A stretch of DNA of 64,000 nucleotides from NCBI GenBank assembly GCA_002350805.1, contig DEFO01000016.1:8616-72615 (forward strand). Reading direction: 5' to 3'. Positions 14,958-23,147 of the stretch are shown here, in pieces; position 1 is the stretch's first letter, and each line of letters opens with the position of its first letter. The position numbers and the translations under genes were made by a program. This DNA comes from Prevotella sp. UBA2850 (GTDB lineage: Bacteria; Bacteroidota; Bacteroidia; Bacteroidales; Bacteroidaceae). A model generated the notes under the pieces. The model ran no database searches. It was not told the origin of the DNA and saw only the letters and a program-made list of their open reading frames with translations.

Positions 14958-15611
14958 TCATTTCACCAGTCCTTTTTCTTTTAAAATGGGCAGGACGTGC
15001 GCTGCCGACTCGCGGTCTTTCTGCTTTTTCTCGCTTCGGTAGGTCTTCAGCAGCGGACGGTCGAGCTCAAGCAGATTCTCCATGAACTCATCGTTGATGA
15101 GCGTGATATCGGTCTTCTTGCCGTCACCATTATTGTCAACGAGGTAACAGACGCGGTCTTTCAGCTGCGAGGAGCCGCTAATGGCTGCGCCGATGGCACC
15201 GAACATAAAGCCCGACACGAACCGCTCGTTGGCAGCATCGCGGCCGATGCGGTGGGTGACGAACATGATTTTTGTGCCATCGTAGGGCAGTCCCATGGCA
15301 TAGCCATTGCCGAAGCGGGTCTTTTCGTAGCGCAGGGTGCGCAGATTGACGTAGAGAGTGTCCTGGTATTCGATCACGAATGCCTCTTTCTTCATCACTT
15401 TGTCCATTGCCTTGTCGCCCGTCTCAAACTTATAATCATTGCCTCCCACCCACAGCTTATGCGATGCGGAATGGTGGATAGGCTTGAGGTCGGCCACCTC
15501 AGTCCAGCGGCCAGCCACGAAATCGTCGTAACTCTTGCAGAACTTTCCTTGTGCTGACATATTCAATGCGGCAAAAAGGAACACAAAGAAAACACAGATT
15601 CTTTTCATCAT
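14958..15611 (-). CDS. Exported protein of unknown function
   Basis: A 217-residue protein with a signal peptide ending in LNMSAQ (Gln at +1), so probably periplasmic. I do not recognise a named enzyme family. Visible features are a beta-rich central part (ASHKLWVGGNDYKFETGD, EFVIEYQDTLYVNLRTLRYE-like strands), a glycine-rich hydrophobic stretch FVSGFMFGAIGAAISGSSQL, then a DNNGDGKKTD segment resembling a calcium loop, and a charged C-terminus. Similar small secreted proteins are common in Bacteroidales, but I cannot name the family with confidence. It starts 47 bases after the stop of the beta-barrel gene upstream on the same strand, suggesting cotranscription. Confidence 0.75.
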   Translation of the reverse strand: MMKRICVFFVFLFAALNMSAQGKFCKSYDDFVAGRWTEVADLKPIHHSASHKLWVGGNDYKFETGDKAMDKVMKKEAFVIEYQDTLYVNLRTLRYEKTRFGNGYAMGLPYDGTKIMFVTHRIGRDAANERFVSGFMFGAIGAAISGSSQLKDRVCYLVDNNGDGKKTDITLINDEFMENLLELDRPLLKTYRSEKKQKDRESAAHVLPILKEKGLVK

Positions 15612-15658
15612 AAATATACTATTTCTTTTAAATATACACGTAAATACACACGCAACTA

Positions 15659-16255
15659 TTATAAGTACACACGCAACCCTAGCGTCAGTGAGAAGCGCTG
15701 AATGCCATCGATGCCGTTGCCTTTGTTCCAGTCGAAATGGTCCTGGCCGCCAAAGAAAATCAAATAGTCGGCCAACTCGGCTCCTACGCCCAGCCAGTTG
15801 GTCAGCTTATAGTCAATGCCTACTCCGGCTCTCAGTCCAAAGCCTTTGTCGGTTTCTTCGGTGTAATCGTCGTAGCAGGTGGCCAATCCTCCGCCGAGGC
15901 ACACCTTTCCGCGCCATTTGCGCGACATGTTGCTTGCCATGACAAACTCAGGACCTATGTAGTTCTGATTCAAGTAGTCGCCGCCATAGTCGGTGCTGCT
16001 GCGCTCAGCCACGATGCCAAAGCCATAGCCACTACTGAATACGCAAGTGTATTCGGCCGACACGTCAAGACCGGTGAGCCATGACTTCTCGCCATCGACC
16101 GTATAAAGTTTGGAAGTGATACACCCCAATCCGCCGTTTACTGAGAGGGTATGACTGGTGGTGCGCCTGACAGGTGCTTCTGTTGTCAGTTGGGCGCTTG
16201 CGGTGAGCGATGATAACAAGATAGCGGTCATCAGCAAATACTTGACTCTTCTCAT
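15659..16255 (-). CDS. Small outer-membrane beta-barrel protein (porin-like family)
   Basis: A 198-residue protein with a signal peptide ending LTASAQ and alternating beta strands throughout (HTLSVNGGLGCI, WLTGLDVSAEYTCVFSSGYG, LGVGAELADYLI). It ends in the strand FSLTLGLRVYL, typical of eight-stranded outer-membrane barrels such as OmpW/OmpX-like or Bacteroidetes PorT-like proteins. No catalytic motif. It is transcribed ahead of the unknown secreted protein. Its -7 box at 16290-16297 lies close to the terminator of tyrS, so the two transcription units abut. Confidence 0.8.
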   Translation of the reverse strand: MRRVKYLLMTAILLSSLTASAQLTTEAPVRRTTSHTLSVNGGLGCITSKLYTVDGEKSWLTGLDVSAEYTCVFSSGYGFGIVAERSSTDYGGDYLNQNYIGPEFVMASNMSRKWRGKVCLGGGLATCYDDYTEETDKGFGLRAGVGIDYKLTNWLGVGAELADYLIFFGGQDHFDWNKGNGIDGIQRFSLTLGLRVYL

Positions 16256-16289
16256 TTCTTTTTAACTTATATGGTATGAAAAACGGCTG

Positions 16290-16297
16290 CAAAAATA
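16290..16297 (-). promoter_or_regulatory. Possible -7 box (TATTTTTG) for the beta-barrel gene
   Basis: The minus strand reads TATTTTTG, 35 bases before the start at 16255. The tyrS terminator stem begins only six bases upstream of it. Confidence 0.45.
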
Positions 16298-16302
16298 CAC
16301 AA

Positions 16303-16359
16303 AAAAACAACAGGTTGTACCGAATGTTGTAAAAAAAAACGGTACAGCCTGTTGTTTTT
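16303..16359 (-). terminator. Rho-independent terminator of tyrS
   Basis: Long stem: AAAAACAACAGG plus TTGTACCG on the left pair with CGGTAC plus AGCCTGTTGTTTTT on the right, around an AT-rich loop. It starts 22 bases after the tyrS stop and ends in a T run on the minus strand; it is symmetrical enough to work both ways. Confidence 0.88.
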
Positions 16360-16381
16360 AACACTCAATATACTCGCAGTA

Positions 16382-17677
16382 TTATTTTACAATGAGCAGA
16401 TAGTAGTTCTTCTTGCCCTTCTGAGCGAGCAGATACTTGCCGTCGATGAGGTCGTCGGCAGTGATGGCGCGGTTCTGGTCGGTCAGTTTCTCCTTGTTCA
16501 GCGAGACACCGCCGCCCTGCACCATCTTGCGCATCTCGCCCTTCGACGGGAAGACGGGCGCCACGGTGGTGAGCAGTTCGATGGCGGGCTGGCCCAGCTG
16601 GTCGCGGCCAATCTCATAGTGCTCCACGCCCTCGAAGACATCGAGGAAGGTCTGCTCGTCGAGCTTCTCGAGCGCCTCTTTGGTCGACTTGCCGAACAAG
16701 ATGCTGCTGGCCTCAATGGCTGCGTCGAGGGCCTCTTGCGAGTGCACCATCACGGTCACCTCCTCGGCCAGACGGCGCTGCAGGGTGCGGCGGCCCGGAT
16801 CTTGCTTGTGCTCCTCGACGAGGGCATCGATGACGTCTTTCTCGAGCGAGGTGAAGATCTTGATGTAGCGCTCGGCATCGTCGTCGCTCACGTTGAGCCA
16901 GAACTGATAGAACTTATACGGTGTGGTGCGCTGCGGGTCGAGCCAGATGTTACCGCTCTCGGTCTTACCGAACTTCTTACCGTCGCTCTTGGTGATGAGC
17001 GGACAGGTGAGGGCGAAGGTCTCCACCTCGTTGCCCAGCGTGCGGCGGATGAGCTCCGTACCAGTGGTCATATTGCCCCACTGGTCGTTACCGCCGAGCT
17101 GCAGCTTCACACCGTAGTGCTGATAAAGATACAAGAAGTCGTAGCCCTGCAGCAGCTGATAGGTGAACTCGGTGAACGACAGTCCGTCGCGGGCAGTACC
17201 GTTGAGACGCTGCTGGACGCTCTCCTTGGCCATCATATAGTTGACGGTGATGTGCTTGCCCACCTCGCGTGCGAAATCGAGGAAGGTGAAGTCTTTCATC
17301 CAGTCGTAGTTGTTCACCATCACGGCAGCATTGGCCTCTTTCGACTCGAAGTCGAGGAACTTGGCTACCTGACGCTTGATGCACTCCTGGTTGTGGCGCA
17401 GGGTCTCGTCGTTCAGCAGATTGCGCTCCTGGCTCTTGCCCGAGGGGTCGCCAATCATACCTGTGGCACCGCCCACCAGGATGATGGGTTTGTGACCGCA
17501 ACGCTGCAGGTGACGCAGCATCATGATGCCACACAGATGACCGATGTGCAGTGAGTCGGCCGTCGGGTCGGTGCCCAGATAGGCCGTAACCATCTCCTTC
17601 TGCAGGAGTTCTTCCGTTCCTGGCATCATCTGTGCCAGCATTCCGCGCCAGCGGAGTTCTTCAACAAAATTCTTCAT
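16382..17677 (-). CDS. tyrS: Tyrosyl-tRNA synthetase
   Basis: A 431-residue class I aminoacyl-tRNA synthetase that charges tRNA-Tyr in the cytoplasm. The HIGH signature is at 44-47 (DSLHIGHLCG), and the KMSKS equivalent is KKFGKTESGN at about 230-240. Tyrosine-pocket motifs YQLLQGYDFLYLYQ and QLGGNDQWGNMTTG are present. The C-terminal S4-like RNA-binding domain occupies the last about 70 residues (MVQGGGVSLNKEKLTDQNRA). It lies downstream of yidD with a 172-base gap filled mostly by word repeats, and has its own terminator. Confidence 0.98.
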   Translation of the reverse strand: MKNFVEELRWRGMLAQMMPGTEELLQKEMVTAYLGTDPTADSLHIGHLCGIMMLRHLQRCGHKPIILVGGATGMIGDPSGKSQERNLLNDETLRHNQECIKRQVAKFLDFESKEANAAVMVNNYDWMKDFTFLDFAREVGKHITVNYMMAKESVQQRLNGTARDGLSFTEFTYQLLQGYDFLYLYQHYGVKLQLGGNDQWGNMTTGTELIRRTLGNEVETFALTCPLITKSDGKKFGKTESGNIWLDPQRTTPYKFYQFWLNVSDDDAERYIKIFTSLEKDVIDALVEEHKQDPGRRTLQRRLAEEVTVMVHSQEALDAAIEASSILFGKSTKEALEKLDEQTFLDVFEGVEHYEIGRDQLGQPAIELLTTVAPVFPSKGEMRKMVQGGGVSLNKEKLTDQNRAITADDLIDGKYLLAQKGKKNYYLLIVK

Positions 17678-17740
17678 GATCTTTATGGTTCTTTTTTTTG
17701 ATTTCTAAATAGTGACCGGGGGGTGACTAGTGATGCTTGT

Positions 17741-17832
17741 TCCAAGTTTCTAGTTTCAAGTTTCAAGTTGCTTGTTTCAAGTTCCTAGTTTCAAGTTCCT
17801 AGTTTCAAGTTTCTAGTTTCTAGTTCCTTGTT
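17741..17832. repeat. Word-like degenerate tandem repeat, TTTCAAGTTTCTAG family
   Basis: About 90 bases composed of TTTCAAG, TTTCTAG and TTCCTAG words in irregular order, between the yidD stop and the tyrS start. Reads as AACTTGAAACTAG on the transcribed strand. No gene and no clear promoter in it. Confidence 0.75.
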
Positions 17833-17849
17833 TTACCAGTTTCTTATCA

Positions 17850-18122
17850 CTAGGGCACCGGGTCGTAGCCGCTTCCGCCCCAGGGGTGGCATCGCAGGAT
17901 GCGCCTGATGGCCAGCCAGAGGCCTTTCACGGGTCCATGCTTGATGAGGGCCTGACGGGCATACTCCGAACAGGTGGGTGTGAATCGGCATGAGGGAGGT
18001 GTGTAGGGACTGATGGCTTTCTGGTAAATCCATATCGGCAGCAACAAGAGTGCCACCACAGCCATTGACAACCAATGAAACAGTATGCGGATGCCCGACC
18101 ATATCTTCTGCAACAGCTTCAT
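17850..18122 (-). CDS. yidD: Membrane protein insertion efficiency factor YidD
   Basis: A 90-residue inner-membrane-associated protein that helps YidC-dependent insertion. The start at 18122 overlaps the rnpA stop as ATGA; longer versions only read rnpA in another frame. An N-terminal amphipathic/hydrophobic part (WLSMAVVALLLLPIWIYQKA) is followed by the family signature SCRFTPTCSEYARQALIKHG and a C-terminal CHPWGGSGYDPVP. The rnpA-yidD pairing is conserved widely in bacteria. Confidence 0.96.
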   Translation of the reverse strand: MKLLQKIWSGIRILFHWLSMAVVALLLLPIWIYQKAISPYTPPSCRFTPTCSEYARQALIKHGPVKGLWLAIRRILRCHPWGGSGYDPVP

Positions 18123-18517
18123 AAACGTTCGTTCAGACGGATGAGCAGATTCTTCACCTTGTGCTCTACAGCTTCCGACGTATAGAGCGTGCTGTCCATC
18201 CAGATAAAGGCAATGAGCAGGGCCTGTCCTTCTTTCGGCTGCAACAGATGCTTGTTGGTGCGATAAGCCTCGCGCACCTGGCGCTTCACGCGGTTGCGGT
18301 CGACGGCATGCCTGAGGCATCGCTTGGGCACGCTGACCATGATACTGGCCGGGGCCTGATGCTCGCCGCGTTCCATCGGCAGATAGACCATGCGCAGCGG
18401 GAAGGCCGACATGCCACGGCTTCCGCCGCCATTGAACAGCCTGTCGGTGAGCAGTTTGCTCTTCAGCCGTTCTCCCCTGGTCAGCCTATAGGCTCCTGAT
18501 GCGGGCATCATCGGCAC
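18119..18517 (-). CDS. rnpA: Ribonuclease P protein component
   Basis: A 132-residue protein subunit of RNase P, which trims the 5' leader from pre-tRNA with the rnpB RNA. The family signature is clear: KRCLRHAVDRNRVKRQVREA, with the RNR core. The N-terminal LTRGERLKSKLLTDRLFNGG is typical. The gene follows hemD by 6 bases and overlaps yidD by 4. The start at MPMMP could also be the second or third Met. The RNase P RNA gene is not in the window. Confidence 0.96.
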   Translation of the reverse strand: MPMMPASGAYRLTRGERLKSKLLTDRLFNGGGSRGMSAFPLRMVYLPMERGEHQAPASIMVSVPKRCLRHAVDRNRVKRQVREAYRTNKHLLQPKEGQALLIAFIWMDSTLYTSEAVEHKVKNLLIRLNERL

Positions 18518-18523
18518 AGCGGA

Positions 18524-19267
18524 TTATTGTTTTTTCAGATAGGCCTTCAGGGCAGAGGTCATCGAAGGGCACTCGGGTGTGGGTGCCTCGAGGTCGAGAC
18601 GCAGATCGGCATCGCGGGCGGCTTTGGCTGTCGAGGGACCGAATGTGCCCACAACCACTTTCGCCTTCACGTCGTCAGCGAAATTGTTCGAGAAGGCACT
18701 GATGCCCGACGGACTGAAGAAGAGGGCCATATCGTAGTCGAAGGCCTTGATTTCCTCCTCGGTGAAGTCGTTGCTCACGGTGCGATACATCACGCACTCG
18801 GTGTGTTGCAGCTTCTTGGCATCGAGCATATTCTTCACCTTGTCGTCGTGCACGTCGCTCATCGGAATGAGATATTTCTCGGTCTTATGCTTCACCATAG
18901 AGGGCACCAGATCGTCAATCTTACCGGTAGAGCCGAAGAACACCTTGCGCTTGCGGTACTGAACATACTTCTGAATGTACAAGGCAATGGTCTCTGTCAC
19001 ACAGAAATACTTCATGTCCTCGGGAATCGTGATACGCATCTCCTTAGCCAACTTAAAGAAATTGTCGATGGCGTGACGGGAAGTAAACACGATTGCGGTA
19101 TAATTCAGGATATTGATTTTCTGCTGGCGAAAATCTTTGGCTGTCAAGCCTTCCACCTTGATGAACGGGCGGAAAACCAACTCTAAGTCAAACTCCTTAG
19201 CGATATCATAGTAAGGTGACTTCTCACTTGCCGGCTTGGGCTGCGATATCAGAATCTTTTTTGTCAT
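18524..19267 (-). CDS. hemD: Uroporphyrinogen-III synthase family protein
   Basis: A 247-residue, two-lobed HemD-fold protein. HemD converts hydroxymethylbilane to uroporphyrinogen III in tetrapyrrole synthesis. Recognisable blocks: KILISQPKPASEKSPYYDIA, YTAIVFTSRHAIDNFF in the first lobe, and LFFSPSGISAFSNNFAD and VVGTFGPSTAKAARDADLRL in the second. It has no other tetrapyrrole gene beside it here, and many Bacteroidales lack a full heme pathway, so its true substrate in this organism is uncertain. The gene order DUF4271-hemD-rnpA-yidD-tyrS matches other Bacteroidales as I remember them. Confidence 0.9.
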   Translation of the reverse strand: MTKKILISQPKPASEKSPYYDIAKEFDLELVFRPFIKVEGLTAKDFRQQKINILNYTAIVFTSRHAIDNFFKLAKEMRITIPEDMKYFCVTETIALYIQKYVQYRKRKVFFGSTGKIDDLVPSMVKHKTEKYLIPMSDVHDDKVKNMLDAKKLQHTECVMYRTVSNDFTEEEIKAFDYDMALFFSPSGISAFSNNFADDVKAKVVVGTFGPSTAKAARDADLRLDLEAPTPECPSMTSALKAYLKKQ

Positions 19268-19274
19268 CGATGTC

Positions 19275-20321
19275 CTAATAATTTATTTTCAATTCATTGC
19301 CTATCATCACCAAAACTGCGCCTAACGACAGCAAAGGTAATACTTCGAGCGCACAAAAGTACAAAATAATTTGCAAAAAGACACTCGTTCTTTTAAAAAA
19401 GATGTCAAAGCACTTATAGAATGACAATATTTTTAACAAAATTATGATAACCAGCGAGCAAATCAAGGTATTTCGCAGGCCGATATCGAAATAAACCTGC
19501 AAAATAACCAGTGGGAACAACAAGATGCCCTCGATAGAGAATATGAACAAAAGGAACTGTGACCACTGTCCAATTTTTTTGCTCTCGAAGAACACCCAGT
19601 TCACGCCGCTGTAGAGCATCATCTTCAGGAGTACATAGCCCAGTATCACGGCAAAATAGATGCCGATGAGCTGATATTGCGACGACAGCACATAGGTGTC
19701 GGCGATGTAGTCGTTGGCATAGAAGAAGGCCAACAGCGCCAACAGCAGACAGGTCTGCATCACGAGGAACGACTGGAAACGGAATTCGCCGGTGGTCTCG
19801 CTCACCGTGGTGGTGCCTATCTTCGGGGCAAAGAAGAAGTCTTTGGCCTGCCGAAGCAGAATGCCGCCGGTACGGGCAAACGACAGGAGGGCCAGAATGA
19901 AGCAGCCCAGCAACAGACCCGTGATGACATTGTCGTTGCGCACGGTATAGGGCACCGGGTCGCCGGCCACACCATACCGGCCGGCAGTGAGTTCGGGATG
20001 CAGCAGCGAGTCTTTGGCAAAAAACGACTCACGGTAGTATTGCGGCAGCGACACGTCGCGATAGTCCTTGCCCTTGCCGAACCCGGGGATGTGCAGCGTG
20101 TCGGGGCGCGTGCTGCGCTCTATCACCTCGGGCTTGAAGGTGGCCTGTATGGCCGAGTCTTGCTGTGCCGGCGTGGCATTGGCAGGCAGCTGCCGCAACA
20201 CCTGATAGGGGTAGCGGGGCTTTGCCGGACGCACCTCGGCCTGGACGGGACTGGTGGTTCCGACCTCCTCAACAGCCAGAGGCTGCTGGACAACCGTCGA
20301 GTCGGTCTGCTGGATGTTCAT
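19275..20321 (-). CDS. DUF4271-family membrane protein
   Basis: A 348-residue inner-membrane protein of unknown function. The first about 130 residues are soluble, Pro/Thr/Gln-rich and possibly disordered (SPVQAEVRPAKPRYPYQVLR). About seven hydrophobic segments follow (VITGLLLGCFILALLSFART, LVMQTCLLLALLAFFYANDY, LIGIYFAVILGYVLLKMMLY, LLFIFSIEGILLFPLVIL and others). DUF4271 proteins sit next to hemD across Bacteroidetes. Spacing to hemD is 7 bases, so they share a transcript. metK ends 79 bases upstream on the same strand and may belong to the same operon. Confidence 0.85.
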   Translation of the reverse strand: MNIQQTDSTVVQQPLAVEEVGTTSPVQAEVRPAKPRYPYQVLRQLPANATPAQQDSAIQATFKPEVIERSTRPDTLHIPGFGKGKDYRDVSLPQYYRESFFAKDSLLHPELTAGRYGVAGDPVPYTVRNDNVITGLLLGCFILALLSFARTGGILLRQAKDFFFAPKIGTTTVSETTGEFRFQSFLVMQTCLLLALLAFFYANDYIADTYVLSSQYQLIGIYFAVILGYVLLKMMLYSGVNWVFFESKKIGQWSQFLLFIFSIEGILLFPLVILQVYFDIGLRNTLICSLVIIILLKILSFYKCFDIFFKRTSVFLQIILYFCALEVLPLLSLGAVLVMIGNELKINY

Positions 20322-20400
20322 TTGCTAGTCTTGTTTTTCGGCTGTTGCTTTTCCAACGCTCTCCTCCTACATCAACCCTTTTGCCCTTGGCTGCGGCCTC

Positions 20401-21660
20401 TTACAGTCCGAACTCGCGCTTGATGTCGTCCACGCGGTCGAGCTTCTCCCACGTGAAGAGCTCCACCTCCAGCTCGCGGGTGGGATGATAATGGCTGGTG
20501 AACACTTTCTTCACCACTTTCGGCTCGCGGCCCATGTGACCGTAGGCTGCGGTCTCTACATACATGGGCTGGCGCAGTTTCAACGAGCGCTCGATGGCTT
20601 TCGGACGCAGGTCGAACATCTTCTCGATGCGCTTGGCAATCTCGCCGTCGGTCATGGCCACATGGCTGCGGCCATAGGTGTTGACATAGATATTCACCGG
20701 CTTGGCCACGCCAATGGCATAGCTCACCTGAACCAGCATCTCGTCGGCCACTCCTGCTGCCACCATGTTCTTGGCGATATGGCGGGCGGCATAGGCTGCC
20801 GAACGGTCTACCTTGCTTGAGTCCTTGCCCGAGAAGGCACCGCCTCCGTGGGCGCCCTTGCCTCCGTAGGTGTCGACAATGATTTTGCGGCCTGTCAGAC
20901 CGGTATCACCGTGGGGACCGCCGATGACAAACTTACCCGTTGGGTTGACGAAATACTTGATGTCGTCGTGGAACAGAGCCAGCACTTTCTCGCTGTGTAT
21001 CTGGGCCTTCACACGGGGGATAAGAATATGGATGACATCGTCCTTGATGCGGGCCAGCATCTTCTCGTCATCGGGGTCGAACTCGTCGTGCTGCGTGCTC
21101 ACCACGATGGTGTCGATGCGCTGGGGAATGCCCTCGTCGCTGTACTCAATGGTCACCTGGCTCTTCGAGTCGGGACGCAGATAGGTCATCTCCTTACCCT
21201 CCTTGCGGATGTCGGCCAGTGTGCGCATGAGCAGATGCGCCAGGTCGAGCGACACAGGCATATAGTTCTCGGTCTCGTTGGTGGCATAACCGAACATCAT
21301 GCCCTGGTCGCCGGCGCCCTGGTTCTCGTCCTCTTCACGGTCCACACCACGGCTGATGTCACCGCTCTGCTCGTGAATGGCAGCGAGAATACCGCACGAG
21401 TTGCCGTCAAACTGATATTCGCTCTTCGTATAGCCGATACGATTGATGGTACGGCGGGCAATGGTCTGCAGGTCAATATAAGCCTCCGAGCGCACCTCGC
21501 CCATGATCACCACCTGTCCGGTAGTGACAAAAGTCTCGATGGCGCAGCGTGCCTTATCGTCGTAAGCCAGAAACTGGTCTACCAATGCGTCGGAAATCTG
21601 GTCAGCTACTTTGTCGGGATGACCCTCCGACACCGATTCTGATGAGAATAAATATGCCAT
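20401..21660 (-). CDS. metK: S-adenosylmethionine synthase
   Basis: A 419-residue enzyme making S-adenosylmethionine from methionine and ATP. The start is set at MAYLFSSESVSEGHPDKVAD (21660), because the -7 promoter box at 21691-21698 would lie across the longer reading. Signatures: GHPDKVADQISDALVD, the P-loop-like GAGDQGMMFGYA, GGPHGDTGLTGRKI, and GGGAFSGKDSSKVDRS near the C-terminal domain. The length fits the Bacteroidetes form. No SAM riboswitch was recognised in the short leader. Its well-formed promoter makes it the head of a run leading to DUF4271, hemD, rnpA, yidD and tyrS. Confidence 0.98.
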   Translation of the reverse strand: MAYLFSSESVSEGHPDKVADQISDALVDQFLAYDDKARCAIETFVTTGQVVIMGEVRSEAYIDLQTIARRTINRIGYTKSEYQFDGNSCGILAAIHEQSGDISRGVDREEDENQGAGDQGMMFGYATNETENYMPVSLDLAHLLMRTLADIRKEGKEMTYLRPDSKSQVTIEYSDEGIPQRIDTIVVSTQHDEFDPDDEKMLARIKDDVIHILIPRVKAQIHSEKVLALFHDDIKYFVNPTGKFVIGGPHGDTGLTGRKIIVDTYGGKGAHGGGAFSGKDSSKVDRSAAYAARHIAKNMVAAGVADEMLVQVSYAIGVAKPVNIYVNTYGRSHVAMTDGEIAKRIEKMFDLRPKAIERSLKLRQPMYVETAAYGHMGREPKVVKKVFTSHYHPTRELEVELFTWEKLDRVDDIKREFGL

Positions 21661-21690
21661 GTCTTTTACCTTATTATAATGTTTGGGGTG

Positions 21691-21722
21691 CAAAGGTACA
21701 AATAAGTGAGAGAAAAACCAAA
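21691..21722 (-). promoter_or_regulatory. Complete Bacteroidota promoter of metK
   Basis: The minus strand has TTTG (21722-21719), a 20-base spacer and TACCTTTG (21698-21691), the textbook spacing. Transcription should begin near 21685, giving a short leader of about 25 bases. Confidence 0.85.
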
Positions 21723-21811
21723 TTTATTTGAGGTTTTCCGAGATGAAGCCTTTTAGAGACTACATATTCTTAGCGACTCCTGAACTCACGAAAAATGGCT
21801 ATTGCCCAATC

Positions 21812-21915
21812 TCGGAATAATCGGAATAATCGGAGAATTCTGAATACTCTGAATACTCAGAAAACTCAGAATCCTCAGAATCCTCAGAATCCTCTGAATC
21901 CTCAGAAAATCCTCC
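21812..21915. repeat. Word-like degenerate tandem repeat, CAGAATCCT/CGGAATAAT family
   Basis: Runs of CGGAATAAT, TGAATACTC, CAGAAAACT and CAGAATCCT, with about a 9-10-base beat that drifts along the array. The 424-base gap between metK and the anti-sigma gene (21661-22084) holds the metK promoter, this repeat and a terminator, and no gene that I can support. A sister array of complementary words is at 29478-29622. Confidence 0.78.
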
Positions 21916-21940
21916 CTTCCTCAAAAATGCCCAAAAACTA

Positions 21941-21979
21941 AAAAGGGACCGGTGCTCGCGCATGAGCCAGGTCCCTTTT
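21941..21979 (-). terminator. Rho-independent terminator after the third sigma/anti-sigma pair
   Basis: The stem AAAAGGGACC/GGTCCCTTTT has an inner GCTC/GAGC hairpin and a T tract on the minus strand. It lies about 105 bases past the anti-sigma stop. Confidence 0.85.
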
Positions 21980-22084
21980 CCCTTCGTTAGTATGTTATGA
22001 AAAATTTGAGAGAAATAGAAACTTCACAGTTTCGTTGTTGTTTTACTAAACATGATTTTTATAGAGAAAGCATAGAAATATATC

Positions 22085-22567
22085 TTATTTAAGAATGTTG
22101 GCATCGATGGGCTGGATGGAGACGTCGGCATTGCTCTGCTTGAGGGTGTCGCCGACGATGGAGTCGCTCATAGCCACCGATACGCCGTCGGCCTGCTGCT
22201 GATAGCCTGCCACAGCGGGTGCCTCCGGCTGGTTGAATGCCACTTGTGCCGCATTGCCCAGTGTGAGGATGATGGCCACCATGGCGGCGGCTTTGAACAG
22301 GGGCATGAGGCGCTGTGTCATGGTGATGGTACGCGCCTTGACGGGCTGTGGCTCATTGACCATCGACAACATGCGCTCGTCGAAGTCGTCGCCCAGCACG
22401 CATTGCTTCTTCTCGGTCTGCTCGTAGGTGAACAGGTCCTTGTAGGGAAGCAAGGATGCGGGAACGTCTTTCTGGCTGAAGAAGGTGCGCAGAATCTCCT
22501 CTTCCTCGAGCGAGGTCTCGCACTTCCAGTAGCGCTCCAACAGTTGTTCGATGTACTTATAATCCAT
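22085..22567 (-). CDS. Small membrane protein, probable anti-sigma factor
   Basis: A 160-residue protein beginning MDYKYIEQLLERYWKCETSL and EEEEILRTFF, an acidic helical N-terminus commonly found in Bacteroidales proteins encoded directly after an ECF sigma gene. One membrane segment lies at about 85-107 (LMPLFKAAAMVAIILTLGNA). The short C-terminal tail has no FecR or DUF4974 domain. The gene overlaps the sigma gene by 11 bases, strongly implying coupled expression. I infer that its cytoplasmic part binds the sigma factor. Such proteins are sometimes mislabelled by annotation pipelines; no enzymatic motif is present. Confidence 0.75.
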   Translation of the reverse strand: MDYKYIEQLLERYWKCETSLEEEEILRTFFSQKDVPASLLPYKDLFTYEQTEKKQCVLGDDFDERMLSMVNEPQPVKARTITMTQRLMPLFKAAAMVAIILTLGNAAQVAFNQPEAPAVAGYQQQADGVSVAMSDSIVGDTLKQSNADVSIQPIDANILK

Positions 22568-23069
22568 ATTGTTCGTATTCTTGATATTTCTGTTTGATGG
22601 CCTGCCGGGCCCTGAAGATGTTGACTTTCACCTGCTCTTCGGTAATGCCCAGGATGGCGGCAATGTCTTTGTAAGGTTTGCCCTCGATGTCGCGCAGTTG
22701 CATGCAGCTACGTTGCTTCTCGGGCAGAGAGTTGATGAGTTGCCTGACCAGTGAGATGCGGTCTTTCTGCATCATGAGCTCGTAGGGGGTGGAGGCCCTG
22801 TCTACAGAGTCGGCTCCGGTGTCCTCAATCGATTCGACGTGGTTTCCCATTCTCTTCATGGCATCGAGCGCCAGGTTGCGGCATACGGTGAGGCTGTAGG
22901 CCTCGATGCTCTCGATGGTTTGCCATTCGTTGCGCCTGTTCCATACTTTCAGTAGTGTATCCTGCACGACATCCTCGGCCTCCTCACGGTTGAGCGTGAT
23001 GCGGAGTGCCAAGCGATAGAGCTCGTTTTTCAACGGCAAGACATCGTTTCGGAAACTGATTTCTTTCAT
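22557..23069 (-). CDS. RNA polymerase ECF-type sigma-70 factor
   Basis: A 170-residue sigma factor. Region 2 has YRLALRITLNREEAEDVVQD and TLLKVWNRRNEW; region 4 has LRDIEGKPYKDIAAILGITE and EQVKVNIFRARQAIKQKYQE. It is paired with the overlapping membrane protein downstream and has no SusC/SusD genes beside it, unlike the other two sigma factors in the window. It therefore probably controls genes elsewhere, perhaps a stress or envelope regulon. Confidence 0.93.
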   Translation of the reverse strand: MKEISFRNDVLPLKNELYRLALRITLNREEAEDVVQDTLLKVWNRRNEWQTIESIEAYSLTVCRNLALDAMKRMGNHVESIEDTGADSVDRASTPYELMMQKDRISLVRQLINSLPEKQRSCMQLRDIEGKPYKDIAAILGITEEQVKVNIFRARQAIKQKYQEYEQYGL

Positions 23070-23111
23070 TGGCTCTCTGTTATGAATGACGATTGAAGGG
23101 AGTGAAAGTTA

Positions 23112-23139
23112 CAAAAAAGAGGCCCAAAAACCCCTTTTT
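23112..23139 (-). terminator. Possible terminator after argB
   Basis: AAAAAAGAGG pairs with CCCCTTTTT with one mismatch; on the minus strand the stem ends in CTCTTTTTT. It lies between argB and the sigma gene. Confidence 0.55.
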
Positions 23140-23147
23140 ATATTTTG

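Noticed and set aside
16352..17554. Plus-strand open frame of about 400 codons
   Set aside because: Antisense of tyrS; no motif, and it begins in the tyrS terminator.
18123..18320. N-terminal extension of YidD
   Set aside because: It reads rnpA in another frame; the ATGA overlap sets the start at 18122.
21661..21690. SAM riboswitch before metK
   Set aside because: The leader from the visible promoter is only about 25 bases, too short for any known SAM riboswitch.
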